64,000 nt of DNA from Lytechinus variegatus (GCF_018143015.1 NC_054746.1:38318687-38382686); one strand, 5' to 3'. Positions 26,354-38,400 are shown, counted from the stretch's first letter. Program-made: numbers and translations. The notes: a model not told the origin generated them from the sequence alone.

Positions 26354-27112
26354 TATATCTACTATTTGACTCAGCATCTCATTTCACATAGGGGAGTAAA
26401 AGTGTTTAAGCAAAAGCATGTGCTGCTGTGTGGTCCTGATGCCGGAAATAATAAGAAACGGGGGGAGTCTGGGGCATTTCTTGAAACCTTGATTCCAACA
26501 TTTTAGAAATACTAAGGAAGCATTTTTTTAAAGGACACTACTGCTATAGGTGCTTTTTCTATTCATATTTTCTGAACAAAGAGGAATTACAGATCAATTT
26601 TGTATTTTCATCACTAATGTATTGAAATATTGGAGGATGGTGTTGGTATGCATAATTTTTTTCAGGATACAGATGAGTACAATTACATTCATACATGGAT
26701 GAGGCAACTAGAATGTGTAGAATTGAGAGAGATCTACCTCAAAATTGGAATTAAGCTGTTTGCAGGTCTGCAGATAGCGTTTATCATTAAGACAACTGAA
26801 GGTTGTTCATGTTAAATTAATGTATAATTGTAGCATGATTCAATCAATCAAGCATTGGACATAGATTGCCAAGGAGGATAGAAGGGGTAGTGATGACACG
26901 CCATATTTTATAAGGCTGTATGTAAGTTAATCACAACTATAAGCAAGCATGACTGATGACCTAAGGGAGTTACATGAAAGTTGTCAGCTCTGTCAAGTTT
27001 ATTGCAATCCTTGGTTTTAATTGGTTGAAAACTGAGAAGCACTCAGACTGTTATTATGGTAACTGTCAGAAGATACCAACTGTCAGTATTAACAAGCTTC
27101 ATGAAAAGCTGC

Positions 27113-27648
27113 CCCCGGGGGGGCCACTTCCATTCACAAGTGGATACCATGGGCGACCATGGGGTCTCGAAAAGCACCATAAACACGTAATTTCCATATT
27201 CTGAAAATGCACCCCTTAACAAGTATTGGCGTGTGAAACCCTATCCTTAACAAGTATTGGAAACAAAACGATACTCTTGGCAAATATTTCCTGAAATGAA
27301 CCCCTAAACAAGTACAGGAATGTTTTATTGTTAGGGGTCCTTCGGTCGTCAGCTTTACATTATTTGGTTAAGTACGACCTCACCTTCTACAACTCGCGCA
27401 AATCGGACTCTAAACCAAAGTGTTGGGGCAAAAAGGACATCCTTTATAAAACATTTTAATTTTGTTTTATCTTCCCCGCAAATTCGACCCTAAACACGTA
27501 ATTTTCCTAGCGAAATAGATACCCTTTTTTCATTATTTTTGTGTTTTTGACACCCTTATCACGTTACGTACGTAACATGCCCTATCGTGAAAAAGACATC
27601 CTTTTTACATGTTTTTTGGGGTTGCGCATGGTATCCACTCGTCAATGT
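27113..27648 (+). mobile_element. CCCGGG-family element copy 4
   Basis: It starts with CCCCGGGGGGGCCACTTCCATT and runs through the standard family interior (CACCATAAACACGTAATTTC, CCTTAACAAGTATTGG, the TTACGTACGTAA palindrome). It ends at GGTATCCACTCGTCAATGT, lacking the terminal C run and GGG. No target duplication is visible, so the right tip seems lost. The order and spacing agree with copy 5. Confidence 0.85.
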
Positions 27649-28741
27649 GCTATATGAGATGCCGTAATACCTTACAACAAAGTACAGGTGAATTTCCTGT
27701 GATAATGACTAGTAAAAAAAATATACAGATAAAAGAAAATAGCATGTGAATGTCAAGAGTTCAATTAGCCAACAAGGAAATCTGATAAAGCTCCCATGAA
27801 CATGTCCCTAGTTTTGTGTGATATTACGTGTGACTAATAATACATTATGCCACCTATGACCAGACCCCAAAAAAGAAATAAAAATGTTTTCTATCAAAAA
27901 CTTCAGGAAAATTTATTAGAATAATTTGAATATTTCAGAAAAATAGTATTTTGAGCTAGTTTTCCAAGTGACATTGTGATTACCAGTGCAGTAACTGAAT
28001 TTTTTTGTACAGATACCTTGAAAAAAAAATTGGTAATTGAGTAACAGACCCCAAACTTGTGTGCTAACAGGTCTTCAGAAAATTTGTATATTTATCTGTG
28101 AACTAAAGTCTGCTGATTGGTGTTAAAAATATCAGTAGTATTCATTTGACCAAATATTTACGTTTTAGCATAATCATTGTGAAGACCCACCCAGTTTCTC
28201 AAGCTCTATTACACATGCAACTACATGTATGTGCAATACATATGCACACATATTCATGCAGCTGTAATTGAGATCAAGTGGGCTTTGTTGTCATTTTTTA
28301 AAATCAATTTATTTATTGCATCCTATTTGGAATAGTCTCTAAATGTAAATGACATAAAATATGATAAGACATGGTATGCAATAAAAAGATGATAAACCTC
28401 AAAACTTTCTTTGGTTTCAAATTTATTGAATATCCTTTTAAATAGGACTGCATTTACCCATATCAATAAAAGAATGAAAGAAGATAGTTGAAATCTGTAT
28501 TAGGAAGAATGTCAGATGAAGAGAGGGACAGAGAGAGAGGGGGGGTTAAGGAGGGAGAGGACCTGGGAGATAGCGAAGGTGAGAGGCAGGATAAGGTAGA
28601 AAGAAAGAAGATGTTAGTTGTACTATACAAAGATGACAGTTCTGGGACAGGGAAGGGCTTGAGCTTACTATCTCATTGTGTTATGTTGTATTCATTCCCC
28701 TTTTGTCATCATTAACACCATTATTGTCATTGTGGTTATCA

Positions 28742-28892
28742 GTAGCGTACGTAGGATTTTTGAAAGGGGGGTTTTCGAGTTGAATGAAAATTTGACATGC
28801 AAAAAGAGTCCCTCCCCCAAAAAATTGTTTTAAAAAAATCTGAGGGAGGGGTTGAACCCCTGTAACCCCCCCCCCCTCCCCCGCATACACTT
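28742..28892. mobile_element. hAT-like fragment, CAGTAGCGTACGTAGG end
   Basis: CAGTAGCGTACGTAGGATTT followed by a G run and, about 120 bp on, a long C run. The left end matches the CAGTGGCGTA class elsewhere here. The right end is not resolved. Confidence 0.45.
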
Positions 28893-29394
28893 ATCAAGTG
28901 GCAACATCATGTGCTGTTTGTGTTTACAATATGAATAATATATTATTAGACATTAGTATGTGAAAGCTCCAGAAAATGTTCAGGTGTTATCAATAATCAA
29001 CCTAATGTTAAGCTCCTCAACCCACAAAGATTTTACCACCATTGAGTTCTTGATGGGACAAAAGAGGCCTCCTACTGAGCAAGCCATTCCATTCTCCTTT
29101 AGCTGAACATGCCTTCAACACAAACACAATATCCATGTGACAACGCCCTCATTTTTATGTAGGATGGGGGGTGGGGTGTCCGGACACTATAGTTTTGAAG
29201 CCTTCTTTTTTGTCTTTGGATTACACTAAGAATATGAATTCAATATTTGTAGTCATCTTCTATTTTTTTTTATCAATATTTCCTAACATTTTGTACTAAA
29301 AATTGCTCAAACTTGGCTTATAAATTTTTCCAAATGACTTTCTAAAATTGATCGTCCAGACACTCAACCCGTCCAGACACACAACTGGGTATAT

Positions 29395-29650
29395 AATAAT
29401 ACCAACATGCTTATATAGCGCATATCACTGCCAAATGCATCCCTATGCGCTTATACATGCATAATTTCATATAACCTTTAAATGGTTCCATGACGTGCTC
29501 TGGCGAAAACTGCTCTGATAAAACCTTACTTCCAAAACTAAATGAACCCTAATCTTAATCCTTACATTGTTCTGAACTGAAATCATCTTACAATCCTAAC
29601 TCTTCCCCTATGCCCTCTTGAGGTATTAAGAAACAAGCAAATGCCGCAGG
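29395..29650. repeat. Dispersed repeat, copy 1
   Basis: Shares TGGTTCCATGAC, AAATGAACCCTAAT...CTTACATTGTTCTGAAC, and CAATCCTAACTCTTCC...TATGCCCTCTTGAG with 45825-46030, in the same order. It is preceded by TTATATAGCGC, a motif also seen at the 3' end of the SINE at 32281. The family is unidentified. Confidence 0.65.
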
Positions 29651-30026
29651 ACCACAATGTCATATCAACCTCTTAAAGACCTAATCATTGTCACTTTTTT
29701 TCTCCAACAATTGCAGGAAAACAAGCAGCAAAGACAAAAAATGATTGAGATTTGGCTTTAAAAAGTAAAGTTGGTGAATGCTGGCCTTCTAAACAGTTGG
29801 TGGAATAATTAAGCCCAAACAATATAAAAATGTGAAATTATGTGGCCCGAAAAACTGGTTAACGTATTAACATAGAGATCCCATATATGGAGTGGTTGAG
29901 ACAATGGACAAAGAAAATCTGAGCGTTCAAAACTTTTCTTGGTGGTTCATTTAATATTTTCTCTTTTAATGTAAAATGATCTCCAAATGATTACTTTATC
30001 TCCTGCACATGTATCACAAATTGCGT

Positions 30027-30111
30027 TTGATTAGATTCTCTAAAGCATCCGGCATTGCTCTCTCTATTAAGAGTTTAAGACAACGCCATCATAGATGAGA
30101 ATAAAAATCAA
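30027..30111 (-). promoter_or_regulatory. SECIS element (selenocysteine insertion), form 2
   Basis: Read on the minus strand. Helix I pairs TTGATT with AATCAA and ATTCTC with GAGAAT. Small internal loops follow, then the non-Watson-Crick quartet ATGAT (30092-30088) opposite GGAT (30050-30047). Helix II is GGCGTTGT with GCAATGCC. Unpaired AAA (30076-30074) comes 12 nt after ATGA, followed by a CTCT-TAAT-AGAG mini-stem, the hallmark of form 2 SECIS. It lies about 1.2 kb past the GPX stop codon on the same strand, as expected for a 3' UTR SECIS that recruits SBP2 and the selenocysteine elongation factor. No other stretch in the 3' flank fits as well. Confidence 0.88.
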
Positions 30112-30906
30112 TGGGAGACATCTGCAAGAGGTAAAGAAAGCATGAAATAAAGGCACATACAATACTAATACTTCTCACATCTACATACTGACCCTGAAGA
30201 CTAATGACTGTCTAAGCACATAAAAACAAACCATTATTTTCAGTGTTTCCTTTTTTTAAGTACATCAGTTTTCCAACACATCAAATATCATTTCTTCAAG
30301 GCTTGATTTAAAAACAATACTATCATAAAGAAAAAAATGGTCTTTGAAAAAAAGAAAACACAGAAAATAAAAGCTGTCAAGTGCAAATACAAATAAATAC
30401 TATTGTGAAGAATAAATAATCAATGGAAGTGTTACGGGTTATCCCAGTTGATAACATTGTCAAGGTTAAAATCACACACAAAATACTGATTGATGAATTA
30501 ATGCTTTACATATAATCAGATATGGGATCACATAGGATTGGCTAAGCTGGCATCAATTATACATTGAATATGGCACATAATCATGAGTGGGTTAACCAAT
30601 TATTTCCCCAACGGGAGTGGGGTGGGGGGCTATTTCATGCTGAATTACATACAGAATGCATGATTGTCTTGACTTTATTTTCTAACAAGTAAATGTTCAT
30701 GAATGTCCAAGAAGAAAGTTTAATAAAGAATAGTGAAACTGAAAAAAACAATGCTAATGAAGGTCTAACTTCTGCCTATGTACAACAAGAGGTAAACAAT
30801 GCAAGGCAATATATTTCAAACATTAATACTCATTTAATGCCCAACAACAGTTCCAGATTTAAACTCAGATTAATAAATCAACAGAAAATCTGAAATGGAA
30901 ATATAA

Positions 30907-31008
30907 TTCCCATGTCATACAAAGTGATACAACTTAAAGATTTAGTTCCTTTGTATATAATTCCCATGTCATACAAAGTGATACAACTTAAAGATTTAGT
31001 TTCTTTGT
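30907..31008. repeat. 54-bp tandem duplication in GPX 3' UTR
   Basis: Two nearly identical units, 30907-30960 and 30961-31008 (the second is cut short). Each has TTCCCATGTCATACAAAGTG and ATACAACTTAAAGATTTAGT. It lies between the GPX stop and its SECIS element. Confidence 0.9.
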
Positions 31009-31127
31009 CAATATCAAGCTTTTTTTCAAAGATAATTCAATGTGCGAGTGTTATTTTCAGAGTCAATAACTAAAGTTGTTTTTTTTCCATTTGATAGAAA
31101 AAATGAAAAAAAAAATGAAAATCCATA

Positions 31128-31188
31128 ATTTATTGTTTGAAATAGACATGAAATGAGATACATTTCATGTCTTTTTCGAACAATAAAT
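31128..31188. repeat. 28-bp near-perfect hairpin in GPX 3' UTR
   Basis: The arms 31128-31155 and 31161-31188 pair at 26 of 28 positions around a 5-nt loop (AGATA on the plus strand). It would fold in the GPX transcript. It lacks the SECIS quartet. A tiny palindromic element or a miRNA-like hairpin are possible readings; neither is shown. Confidence 0.85.
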
Positions 31189-31291
31189 GATGCCATCAAA
31201 TTATTTCAAAGCCATTAAATCATTTCAAATCATGGAAAGATTCGTTTTGAAATAACATTGAACATTAATTTTTTGCAGCATATCCCACGGC

Positions 31292-34200
31292 CTACAAGAG
31301 CTTCTCAATATCTCCAGCCATGTCTGCAGGGGGCAGTTTGGGACTGTACCTTCCAACTGGTACTCCATCTTTGTTAATCAAGAACTTCTCAAAGTTCCAG
31401 CTGATATCATAACGTCTAACAGGACTCCAGATGATTCCCTTGGGGTCATTCATGAGGACTGACCCCGCTCCTGCTGCCAGGTCACTAGGGAAAGGGAGGC
31501 TGGTTTTGAGGAAGGTGAAGAGAGGATGGCTGTCCTTACCATTGACCGTTACTTTGGAGAATATTGGAAATCTGATCATGCAAAAAAAAAAGAAAAATGT
31601 GATCATGCTGAAGTTATGCATGCACAGAGGAAACAAAGAATATAAACTACAAATTTGAAATATATCATTTAGGAATATAAACTGAACCGTTTTTTATTCT
31701 GATACAATATCATATCATATTACAAAGGATGCATTATTGTGTATTAAATATACCTGCTGTAAAAGATTCTGACTTCATGTTTAGTAAAAAAACAACACAA
31801 TAGCTAACCAAACAAAGCAGTAGGCCCATACAAGTTTATGCACGCAGTGTTAATAAAAATTGCCTTGATGCTAATTGAAGAAGAGATTGATAGACTGACT
31901 TAATAAGTTGGAGGGAAGGGTGGGGAAGATTGCCATGTTATTTATCCATCAACCTTGTTAGCAGTATTTACCAAAACAATACTCACTGTGGTTCATAACC
32001 CTGTCCTGGTCTGACGTATTTTAGCAAGTTCAGAATCTCTTCATTCTTGCAATTTTCCTGGAAAAGAACAATATAAATGATTTAAGTGGTAGAATTATTG
32101 AAAATATATACTGTTTTGGTAATACTTTACAGGAACATGCAAAAAAGGGGCAATATTTACCGAATTGAATTAATCAAAATCACATTTTCACATTTTTCTT
32201 TCTCAAACTACTACAATATAAGTACTTGTAAATTTTGAATCATTTTGCAATTTTTTTTCTGAATATTAGCAGTTGCCAAATAATAATAATAGTTACATTT
32301 ATATAGTGCTTCATACGTTAATTTCTAAGCACTTTACATTGTAATTGTTATTAGGGTACCCCAGTCATAGGATCCATCATTGTTCCACACATAAAGTCAA
32401 CCTTCTCCACTCCCTGGGGACTCTCCTAGCCAGGCAACCATTTATCAGTGCACTTGTTCCAATCTAATCACATTGACTTTCACATCCTACCGGGTACCTA
32501 TTTAACACCTGGGTGGAGCTCTAGTCACGAATGTGGATAAGTGACTTGTCAAAGGACATAAGCACCAGGTGGGATTTGAACCCTCAACCCTTGATTTAGG
32601 AGTCAAGTGACTGAATCACTACACCATGACCCTTCAAATGAATTCAATTCAATTGAAAAATTAGTAGTTGTTGACACCGGCATTTTGTATTAATTTATCA
32701 TCATGAATAAATTGATAATACAAGATGTCAACAAATAATCGGTTATATGTTATTGGAAAAAGTTCCATATGCACCCCCACTAAAAATAATAAGATTATTG
32801 AGACTTCTGGTTGTTCACTTCAGATTTTTTAATCACTTTTTTACTGTTGCTTAACTTGGTTGGCACTCGAACTCATCTTGATTTATCTGCAGTCAAGACC
32901 TTTTCGCTATGCTAGCGAGAAACACTGATACCGAAAGGGGTATTTTAAAGATTATCAGCCGATAGTTCGACTAGTCTTGATTCACAAACCCTTTACTGAC
33001 TAAATAAACCGATGTCTATGGACAATTACACGCATTAGATCCTGCTCGAAATTTGACGAAATAAAGCCATATTTTGGTATGTATTTCCACTCCCCCATCA
33101 TATATGCTCTATATTAGGACTAGATATATATCATTCTTAACCTTCTCCATGTTTTTATTTTCAATTTTAGTGGGGGTGCATATGGAACTCTTACCATGTT
33201 ATTTTTAGTTTTGAGGAAATATTGCCATATTTCTCTTCTATGATCTGTATTTCTCCCATAAAGTCAAAACATAGAGAAGTGAAAGTGAAAACAACCCCCC
33301 CAAAAAAAAAATAAATAAAAATAAAAAAATATATGGGTAATTCCATAAAATGAGCAACCTTTTTGTACGTCAGACCCCCTTTTTTTCTTGAATCTTACTT
33401 CACTTCATAAACTGACCAAGTCATGGTCCCTTGTCAAAAGAACAAGATTATTTTATGAAGGTACCACATATAGGGGTCGGAAGTACATATTTTATGGAAT
33501 TGCCCATATGTATTCCTTTGTAGATGGTCTGTAATATCTGCAGTCAGTTATGAATCTTTTCCATTGATCTACAAAGACAATATCATGAATATGGTGGCTT
33601 ATATTTCAAAGGAAATAGGTAAGCTTGTAATATCACATGTATGTATCTTACACCAGCGCTTCTCAACCGGTGGGCCGCGAAGCTCTCCCAGGTGGGCCGC
33701 GAGAAGCTCCAGAAAAGAAAAAAAATAGGGGGAAAATTATAGTATGTTTAACATTTTCTATTTCATGTCCGAAAGTGGTATGTTTGATCTGTCTCCGTGA
33801 GTCAAACAAAGCTAAAGGCACGCCTATCTAGGTAGCCTGTTGTGATATAGACATACACATTGTATGTTGGTTTCGATCTAACTTTGATGTGAACCTCAGG
33901 CCTCATGTGCATGCATATTGTGTATGTAGTTAATTATCGCCCATTCACCGGACCTTTGCAAATGCATTTATTTCTCAAACTGATTGCTTTGAATGTGCTT
34001 AAGAGCTTTACGTTCAAATATCACGAAACACACTTTCATCAAAATGGACCGTGTTTTAAAGCGAAAGGGTGAGGGAGGAAACAAATCTACTGTTGAAAAG
34101 TCCCAGCAAGTAACTGTAAGAAAGACCCCGGATACATTAAATTTGGATTTATCATAACTGCGCAGTAGTGCAATGTGTGTCGAATGTGCTGAAGTTATTG

Positions 34201-35318
34201 TCAAATAATTAAGGCGCTTAAACCGTCAGAGCTTCAGAGACACCTAAACATAAAACCTCCGAAGAGTGCAGGAAAGCCAAAAGAGTGTTTCGAGAGGAAA
34301 AACGCTGGATTTAATTCACTGCAGAACACTGCGTACAGATGGGGGGGCACTTGACCCCAGATATTTCATGACCAAGAAAAAAAAGACAAAAGGACAATAA
34401 AAAAAAGGAAAAGGAATAAGGGTGAAACCTTATTTTTTAAATATTGTATCAAAATCTGACACAAACTCAGATTTTGTAATAAAAATGTCGAAATTTTTGC
34501 TTGCTCGCCATGCTCGCTCCCAACATTTTATTAATTGTATGTGATACGCGCCATATCAAGCCCCCTCAATTTTTTGGCTCATTACGCCACTGCAACAGAA
34601 GATCACAAAGTTATGCACTAATATGCTCCTTACAATAATTGTCGAGACAATCTTTGAGTCGATCGAGACAAGAAGTCACATCCTTCAAAAAAAAGTTTGG
34701 TAGGAGGTGGGCCTCGGCCTCTAAAAAAATCTGAGAGGCAATGTGGTCCTCGAGTAAAAAAAGGTTGAGAAGCACTGTCTTACACCATCTACTCCCATTC
34801 TTTTTTGTTCTTGGTTTTAAAACTTTTGGGGGCCATGGCCCAAAGCTTTCCATCTGTAGAGTCTATTCTGTATGCCAGGCACTGAGCCTGAGGAAATTAA
34901 TAATAAGTGGGGTCTGCAGTGCCCCCAGGAACCTCTTGATAAATGAGCTGATAAATGGGGAATGATTAAAAAAAATGTTTCTTAACGTGTGAGCAGAAAT
35001 TAGAGAAGTCCAGAGTCAAATACGGTTTCAACACTGAGAAAATAAATTTACCTGATGCCCGAACTGGTTACAGGGGAACGCCAGAACCTCAAAGCCGCGC
35101 GACCCGTACTTTCCCGCCAGCTCATTGAGCTGATGGTAGTCGCGCGTGGTCGTGCCTCAAAGAGATGCAACATTGATGATCATGCATGCCTTTCCTTGGT
35201 AATCAGACAATTGTTTCTGTTTCCCATCAAGAGACGTTACAGTGAAGCCGTATATAGTTTGATTGCCCAATGAAGACATCCTACGGATTAAATTGAAAGA
35301 AGTTATTAAGGATTTCAT
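31292..35318 (-). CDS. Selenocysteine glutathione peroxidase, GPX1/2-like
   Basis: Coding exons, 5' to 3': 35318-35052, 32057-31987 and 31571-31292 (stop TAG). The product is 205 residues; vertebrate GPX1 has about 200. The TGA at 35159-35157 falls exactly at the peroxidatic position (NVASL-U-GTTTRDY, residue 54), and the frame continues 35 codons in the same exon with full family similarity, so it codes for selenocysteine. The catalytic tetrad is complete: U54, Q85 in FPCNQFGHQ, and W171 N172 in ISWNF. The loop before WSP (about residues 139-165) is present, as in tetrameric GPX1/2 and unlike monomeric GPX4. It reduces hydrogen peroxide and organic hydroperoxides using glutathione. The first ATG gives a basic amphipathic leader ([13 protein letters not shown]), suggesting mitochondrial import; a second ATG 13 codons on would give a cytosolic form. 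The open frame extends upstream to 35456. GPX1 versus GPX2 orthology cannot be decided. Confidence 0.93.
32281..32636 (-). mobile_element. tRNA-derived SINE in GPX intron 1
   Basis: Read on the minus strand, the head has an A-box-like TGGTGTAGTGATT and a B-box GGGTTCAAATCCC at normal tRNA spacing. A body follows, ending in a TTATATAG-type 3' motif and a short (ATT)n tail at 32291-32281. Head, body and simple-repeat tail together make a SINE much more likely than a tRNA gene. Confidence 0.75.
32761..33189. mobile_element. MITE in GPX intron 1
   Basis: About 24-bp terminal inverted repeats: AGTTCCATATGCACCCCCAC at the left and GTGGGGGTGCATATGGAACT at the right, extended by TAAAA/TTTTA. The interior is noncoding. 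No target duplication is obvious. Confidence 0.82.
33333..33507. mobile_element. TA-target MITE in GPX intron 1
   Basis: The ends are TGGGTAATTCCATAAAAT and ATTTTATGGAATTGCCCA, flanked by TA on both sides: 18-bp inverted repeats with one mismatch. About 175 bp, mariner-like by target and size. Confidence 0.8.
34044..34320 (+). pseudogene. Decayed BED-finger hAT transposase N-terminus
   Basis: It opens [15 protein letters not shown], then after stops and small shifts shows [10 protein letters not shown] and [13 protein letters not shown]...KPKECFERK. This matches the pattern of a BED zinc finger (Cys-x2-Cys ... His) and the following KP.SKL.RHL segment of hAT proteins, though the second His has been lost. 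At least two in-frame stops make it non-functional. Confidence 0.65.
34327..34592. mobile_element. Nested hAT-like MITE
   Basis: The ends are CACTGCGTACAGATGGGG and GGCTCATTACGCCACTG. Flanking 8-mers ctgcagaa and caacagaa agree at 6 of 8. It is inserted inside the hAT remnant and accounts for the loss of the transposase beyond it. Confidence 0.6.
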
Positions 35319-35456
35319 GATGGTAGTTAAGAATACCGACCAGCACTTGACAGCAAACTCGCAAACGATTGTAAACTGAGAATTATGATGGCCGCTGTGT
35401 ATATGTTTGCGAACACGTGCGGAGTTGTTGCGCAATCTAGTAAGGGCACCGCCCAC

Positions 35457-38400
35457 CTTTCTCAGTCCTCGTTTGAAATGCGTTTGGGAATTGCGTGCGG
35501 GAATGGGCCGGGTGAGTGTTTTAAGTGTTCATTTATAAAGGGGAGGGGACTGGTTGAATTACCAGCTAAATGAAACTTTATCATTGATTAAAATTAAAAG
35601 GTACGGAAAAGGACACTGAGTTACTCACCAAAGAATTGTTTCCTGATAGGACTATGATCCTATGATTGGCTTATAATTGTTTCGATCAAGTTGGAATTTG
35701 CCCTGTTCATGTTCTTCAGGGATCAAGAGATGGATGGACTGAACGAATGAAGCAATGGTGAAAGTGCGACTTTATCAGCACCATGTGTTATATAACTCTA
35801 AAATAAATGTTCTATTTTATATTTCAAATCCGATTTTAGGTTGTATATCTGTCTGTCTGGATGTTTAAATCCGTTGGACTTAAAGCATATAAATAATCAA
35901 GAAATCTTACTTTCAACGTGACTGTACAGACACTCCCTTTCTGTATAAATGCTCATTCCATATTTACGAAAGAGTAACAAATATCGGGAAAAGGGCATGC
36001 AAATGTAATATTCTATAAATTTCGTGAAAAAAGGATATATAAATTAAATTCTTATTTCCTGACTTATTGGCTTCCAGGCTGAGTTTCAAGTTCGCCGATC
36101 AAGTTACCCCGAAGTTACCCCGGCAAGTTTCTAATTTGGGTGATCCTATATAGAAAAGTATCGCAGGAGTTGGGGTTTTTTTAAAATGTTGATTTGTTGT
36201 TTTGTATATTTTTATTTAAAGCAAAATCAGACAATTTTGTATAGGCCGGTATGGACTTGAAAAAATGTTATTGATGTAAAATGAACGAATGTGACTTACC
36301 TTTTCCTTGTGAGTTTATTAGCTTTGTGTGATTTCTTCCGTCAATGTAGGTCTGTACAGATGTGCAATGTAAGAATACTTGATCGCTTTTAATTGTCTGA
36401 CATAGGCCTATGTTTGATTACGGTTGGTATGTGATAAGAGAGAAAAGACGGAAATAACTTAGCTTCCTTTCTAAGATTGTCGACGAAATTTCTCTTTAAA
36501 CCTTGCTAAAATAAATTGTTGAACGCTGAGCAGTAGGCCTAATTGGAATGTGTTCTTACAATTCTGCGAGTTTGATATTGCAGAGCAACATAAGTACGAG
36601 AGCTGGACAGACAGATAGACAAAGAGAGCTAGAAAAGGAGTGGTTGGAATTATTTACACTATTTCAGCTAGGCATTGCATGGCTTCAATGATATTATGAA
36701 ACGCGAGTTTAGATGTGATCCGACAAGGCTGCTTGTACAAACACTGTTATGGAAGGCATTGATGATTAACCCCCCTTTGAATAAGATTAGTAGTGGGGGG
36801 TGGGGGTCCTGGCATATGGTAAATTAAAGTGCATATGAAGATATGTCACTTTTGTTTGCTATGATTTTCTATTTGATTTTCTAATAAAAAAAATCAGGGG
36901 TTACCATACCTTCACCCTCTTACTTTCTTATACTTCCTTTCCTTGTTCCAGTTATATCAGTTATTTGTTTCACTTTGGTTAAAATATACCACTCTTACCA
37001 TGAATTGTGTGCCTAACTCTAATTATTACTAAGTAATTCCTTCATTATTACACTAAATCTACTGAGCTATTCTGTCTCTATCCACTTTAATAAATCCATT
37101 GTCCTCTCATCCTTAGTTGAATGTTACTAGGCTGCACCTATTTATAGTCTCTATCATGACCACTCCTCTCTCAACATTTAGCAGTATTTTTAGTCACACA
37201 GTTCAATTTTCTCTCTCTCTCTCTCTCTTGGAACTGTCCAAAATATAGGTTTGACTCATTACAAAAATGAGCAAAAGATAACAAAATGAAATGAATTTTA
37301 AAAACACTCCACAAAATAACAAAATACAAAACAAATCCAGATAATTCTAGAAAACTTTATTAAACATTTTCTATCCAAAAACACTGAAATTGCATTCAGG
37401 TATTCATTCACTTTAATGAAAAATAAATAATTTAATAATGTACATAATATATACACATTTTATACAGTCCTGATAGACGCTTTTAAAAATTCAAATTGAA
37501 GCAAACACCAAAGAAAACCAAATAGATTCTCAACTGCACAGAACAAAATTTATGCCATTGTCACTGATCAGAAATATATCACACAGCTTACTTCTAAACT
37601 GTTAAAACAATGGCCTCTGAACTCATGACCCTCCAAATCTAGTCAGAGTCAGAGTATCATCACTCCCATACATGCACAAAACAAGCAAGTTTAAAGATGT
37701 CCCTCCTCTTGGTTAACTAGTTATTGCATGAAAGTATTAATCAACTTTAGCCCTTGAACTTGAAACCCCACAATCCAATCATCATCCTCATCCTCAGTAA
37801 AATATGCAAACAAGAGGCAACTTTGAAATTGGTGAAAATGAGATTGAATGAAATCAAATACTAAAAAATCTAGAGTTCAATTCGGAATGCAGTGAGTATA
37901 GAAGAACTGAAAATATGGGTTCAAAATTTCTGTTATGCAAAGTATAAAGAATTAAGGGATTGACTTTGATGGAAATGTTGCATTAGGTGTATTACAGTCA
38001 GCATTCAGTAAAAAATCAATATCTTGTTTAATCCTATCAATATTTAAGCAATAATAAAAAAGATAGATAAATAAGAATAGCAAGTTTGACTAACCTCAAA
38101 AAAGAGAATATTGATATATGAAAAACATACCAAATTTATTTGGATTTGACATTGAAATAAGACTAACTAATCATTCTGGCACCTCATTTTCAGTTGTGAA
38201 ATATGTTATGAAGTTTACACAAGTACATATATTCAGTATTTTCAATGTATCTTGACATAATTGTATAGGTTAGAAAATTCTAATAGGTATAGATACTCCA
38301 ATGTTCATTATTCTAAAACGAAGGGGGGGGGGTGTAAAAGAGAAATATGACCTTCATTGATTGAAAACAAAACAAATGAAATTAAAACTTGTGAAAAATA

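Larger units (their letters stand above)
27649..30026. other. intergenic between converging ADCK1 and GPX
   Basis: No gene recognised. It contains the possible hAT-like end at 28742, a dispersed repeat at 29395-29650, and ATTAAA on the minus strand (29970-29965), a possible GPX poly(A) signal lying just past the SECIS element. Confidence 0.45.
33654..34777 (+). mobile_element. hAT transposon remnant in GPX intron 1, 8-bp TSD
   Basis: It begins CAGCGCTTCTCAACCGGTGG and ends AAGGTTGAGAAGCACTG, with perfect 8-bp duplications TCTTACAC (33646-33653 and 34778-34785). The plus strand retains the decayed 5' end of an hAT transposase with a BED-type zinc finger, and the rest is deleted. A second small hAT-like element (34327-34592) is inserted in it. 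The end sequence resembles the ZBED5/FAM200-related hAT group; that placement is from memory. Confidence 0.92.

Noticed and set aside
30541..30600. Second SECIS candidate (ATTGGTTAA/TTAGCCAAT helix with ATGA and TGAT)
   Set aside because: Helix II is only 7-8 pairs with wobbles, the quartet needs a bulge, and the loop has CC 7 nt after ATGA; the 30027-30111 fold is much better.
31128..31188. Strong hairpin as the GPX SECIS
   Set aside because: It has full Watson-Crick pairing and lacks the ATGA/GA quartet and the unpaired AA of the apical loop.
32571..32635. Functional tRNA gene on the minus strand
   Set aside because: The boxes are good, but it is followed by a SINE body and an (ATT)n tail and the acceptor stem is not closed.
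35157..35159. TGA in GPX as a premature stop (pseudogene)
   Set aside because: It is at the exact selenocysteine position, the frame is conserved on both sides, and a SECIS element follows on the same strand.
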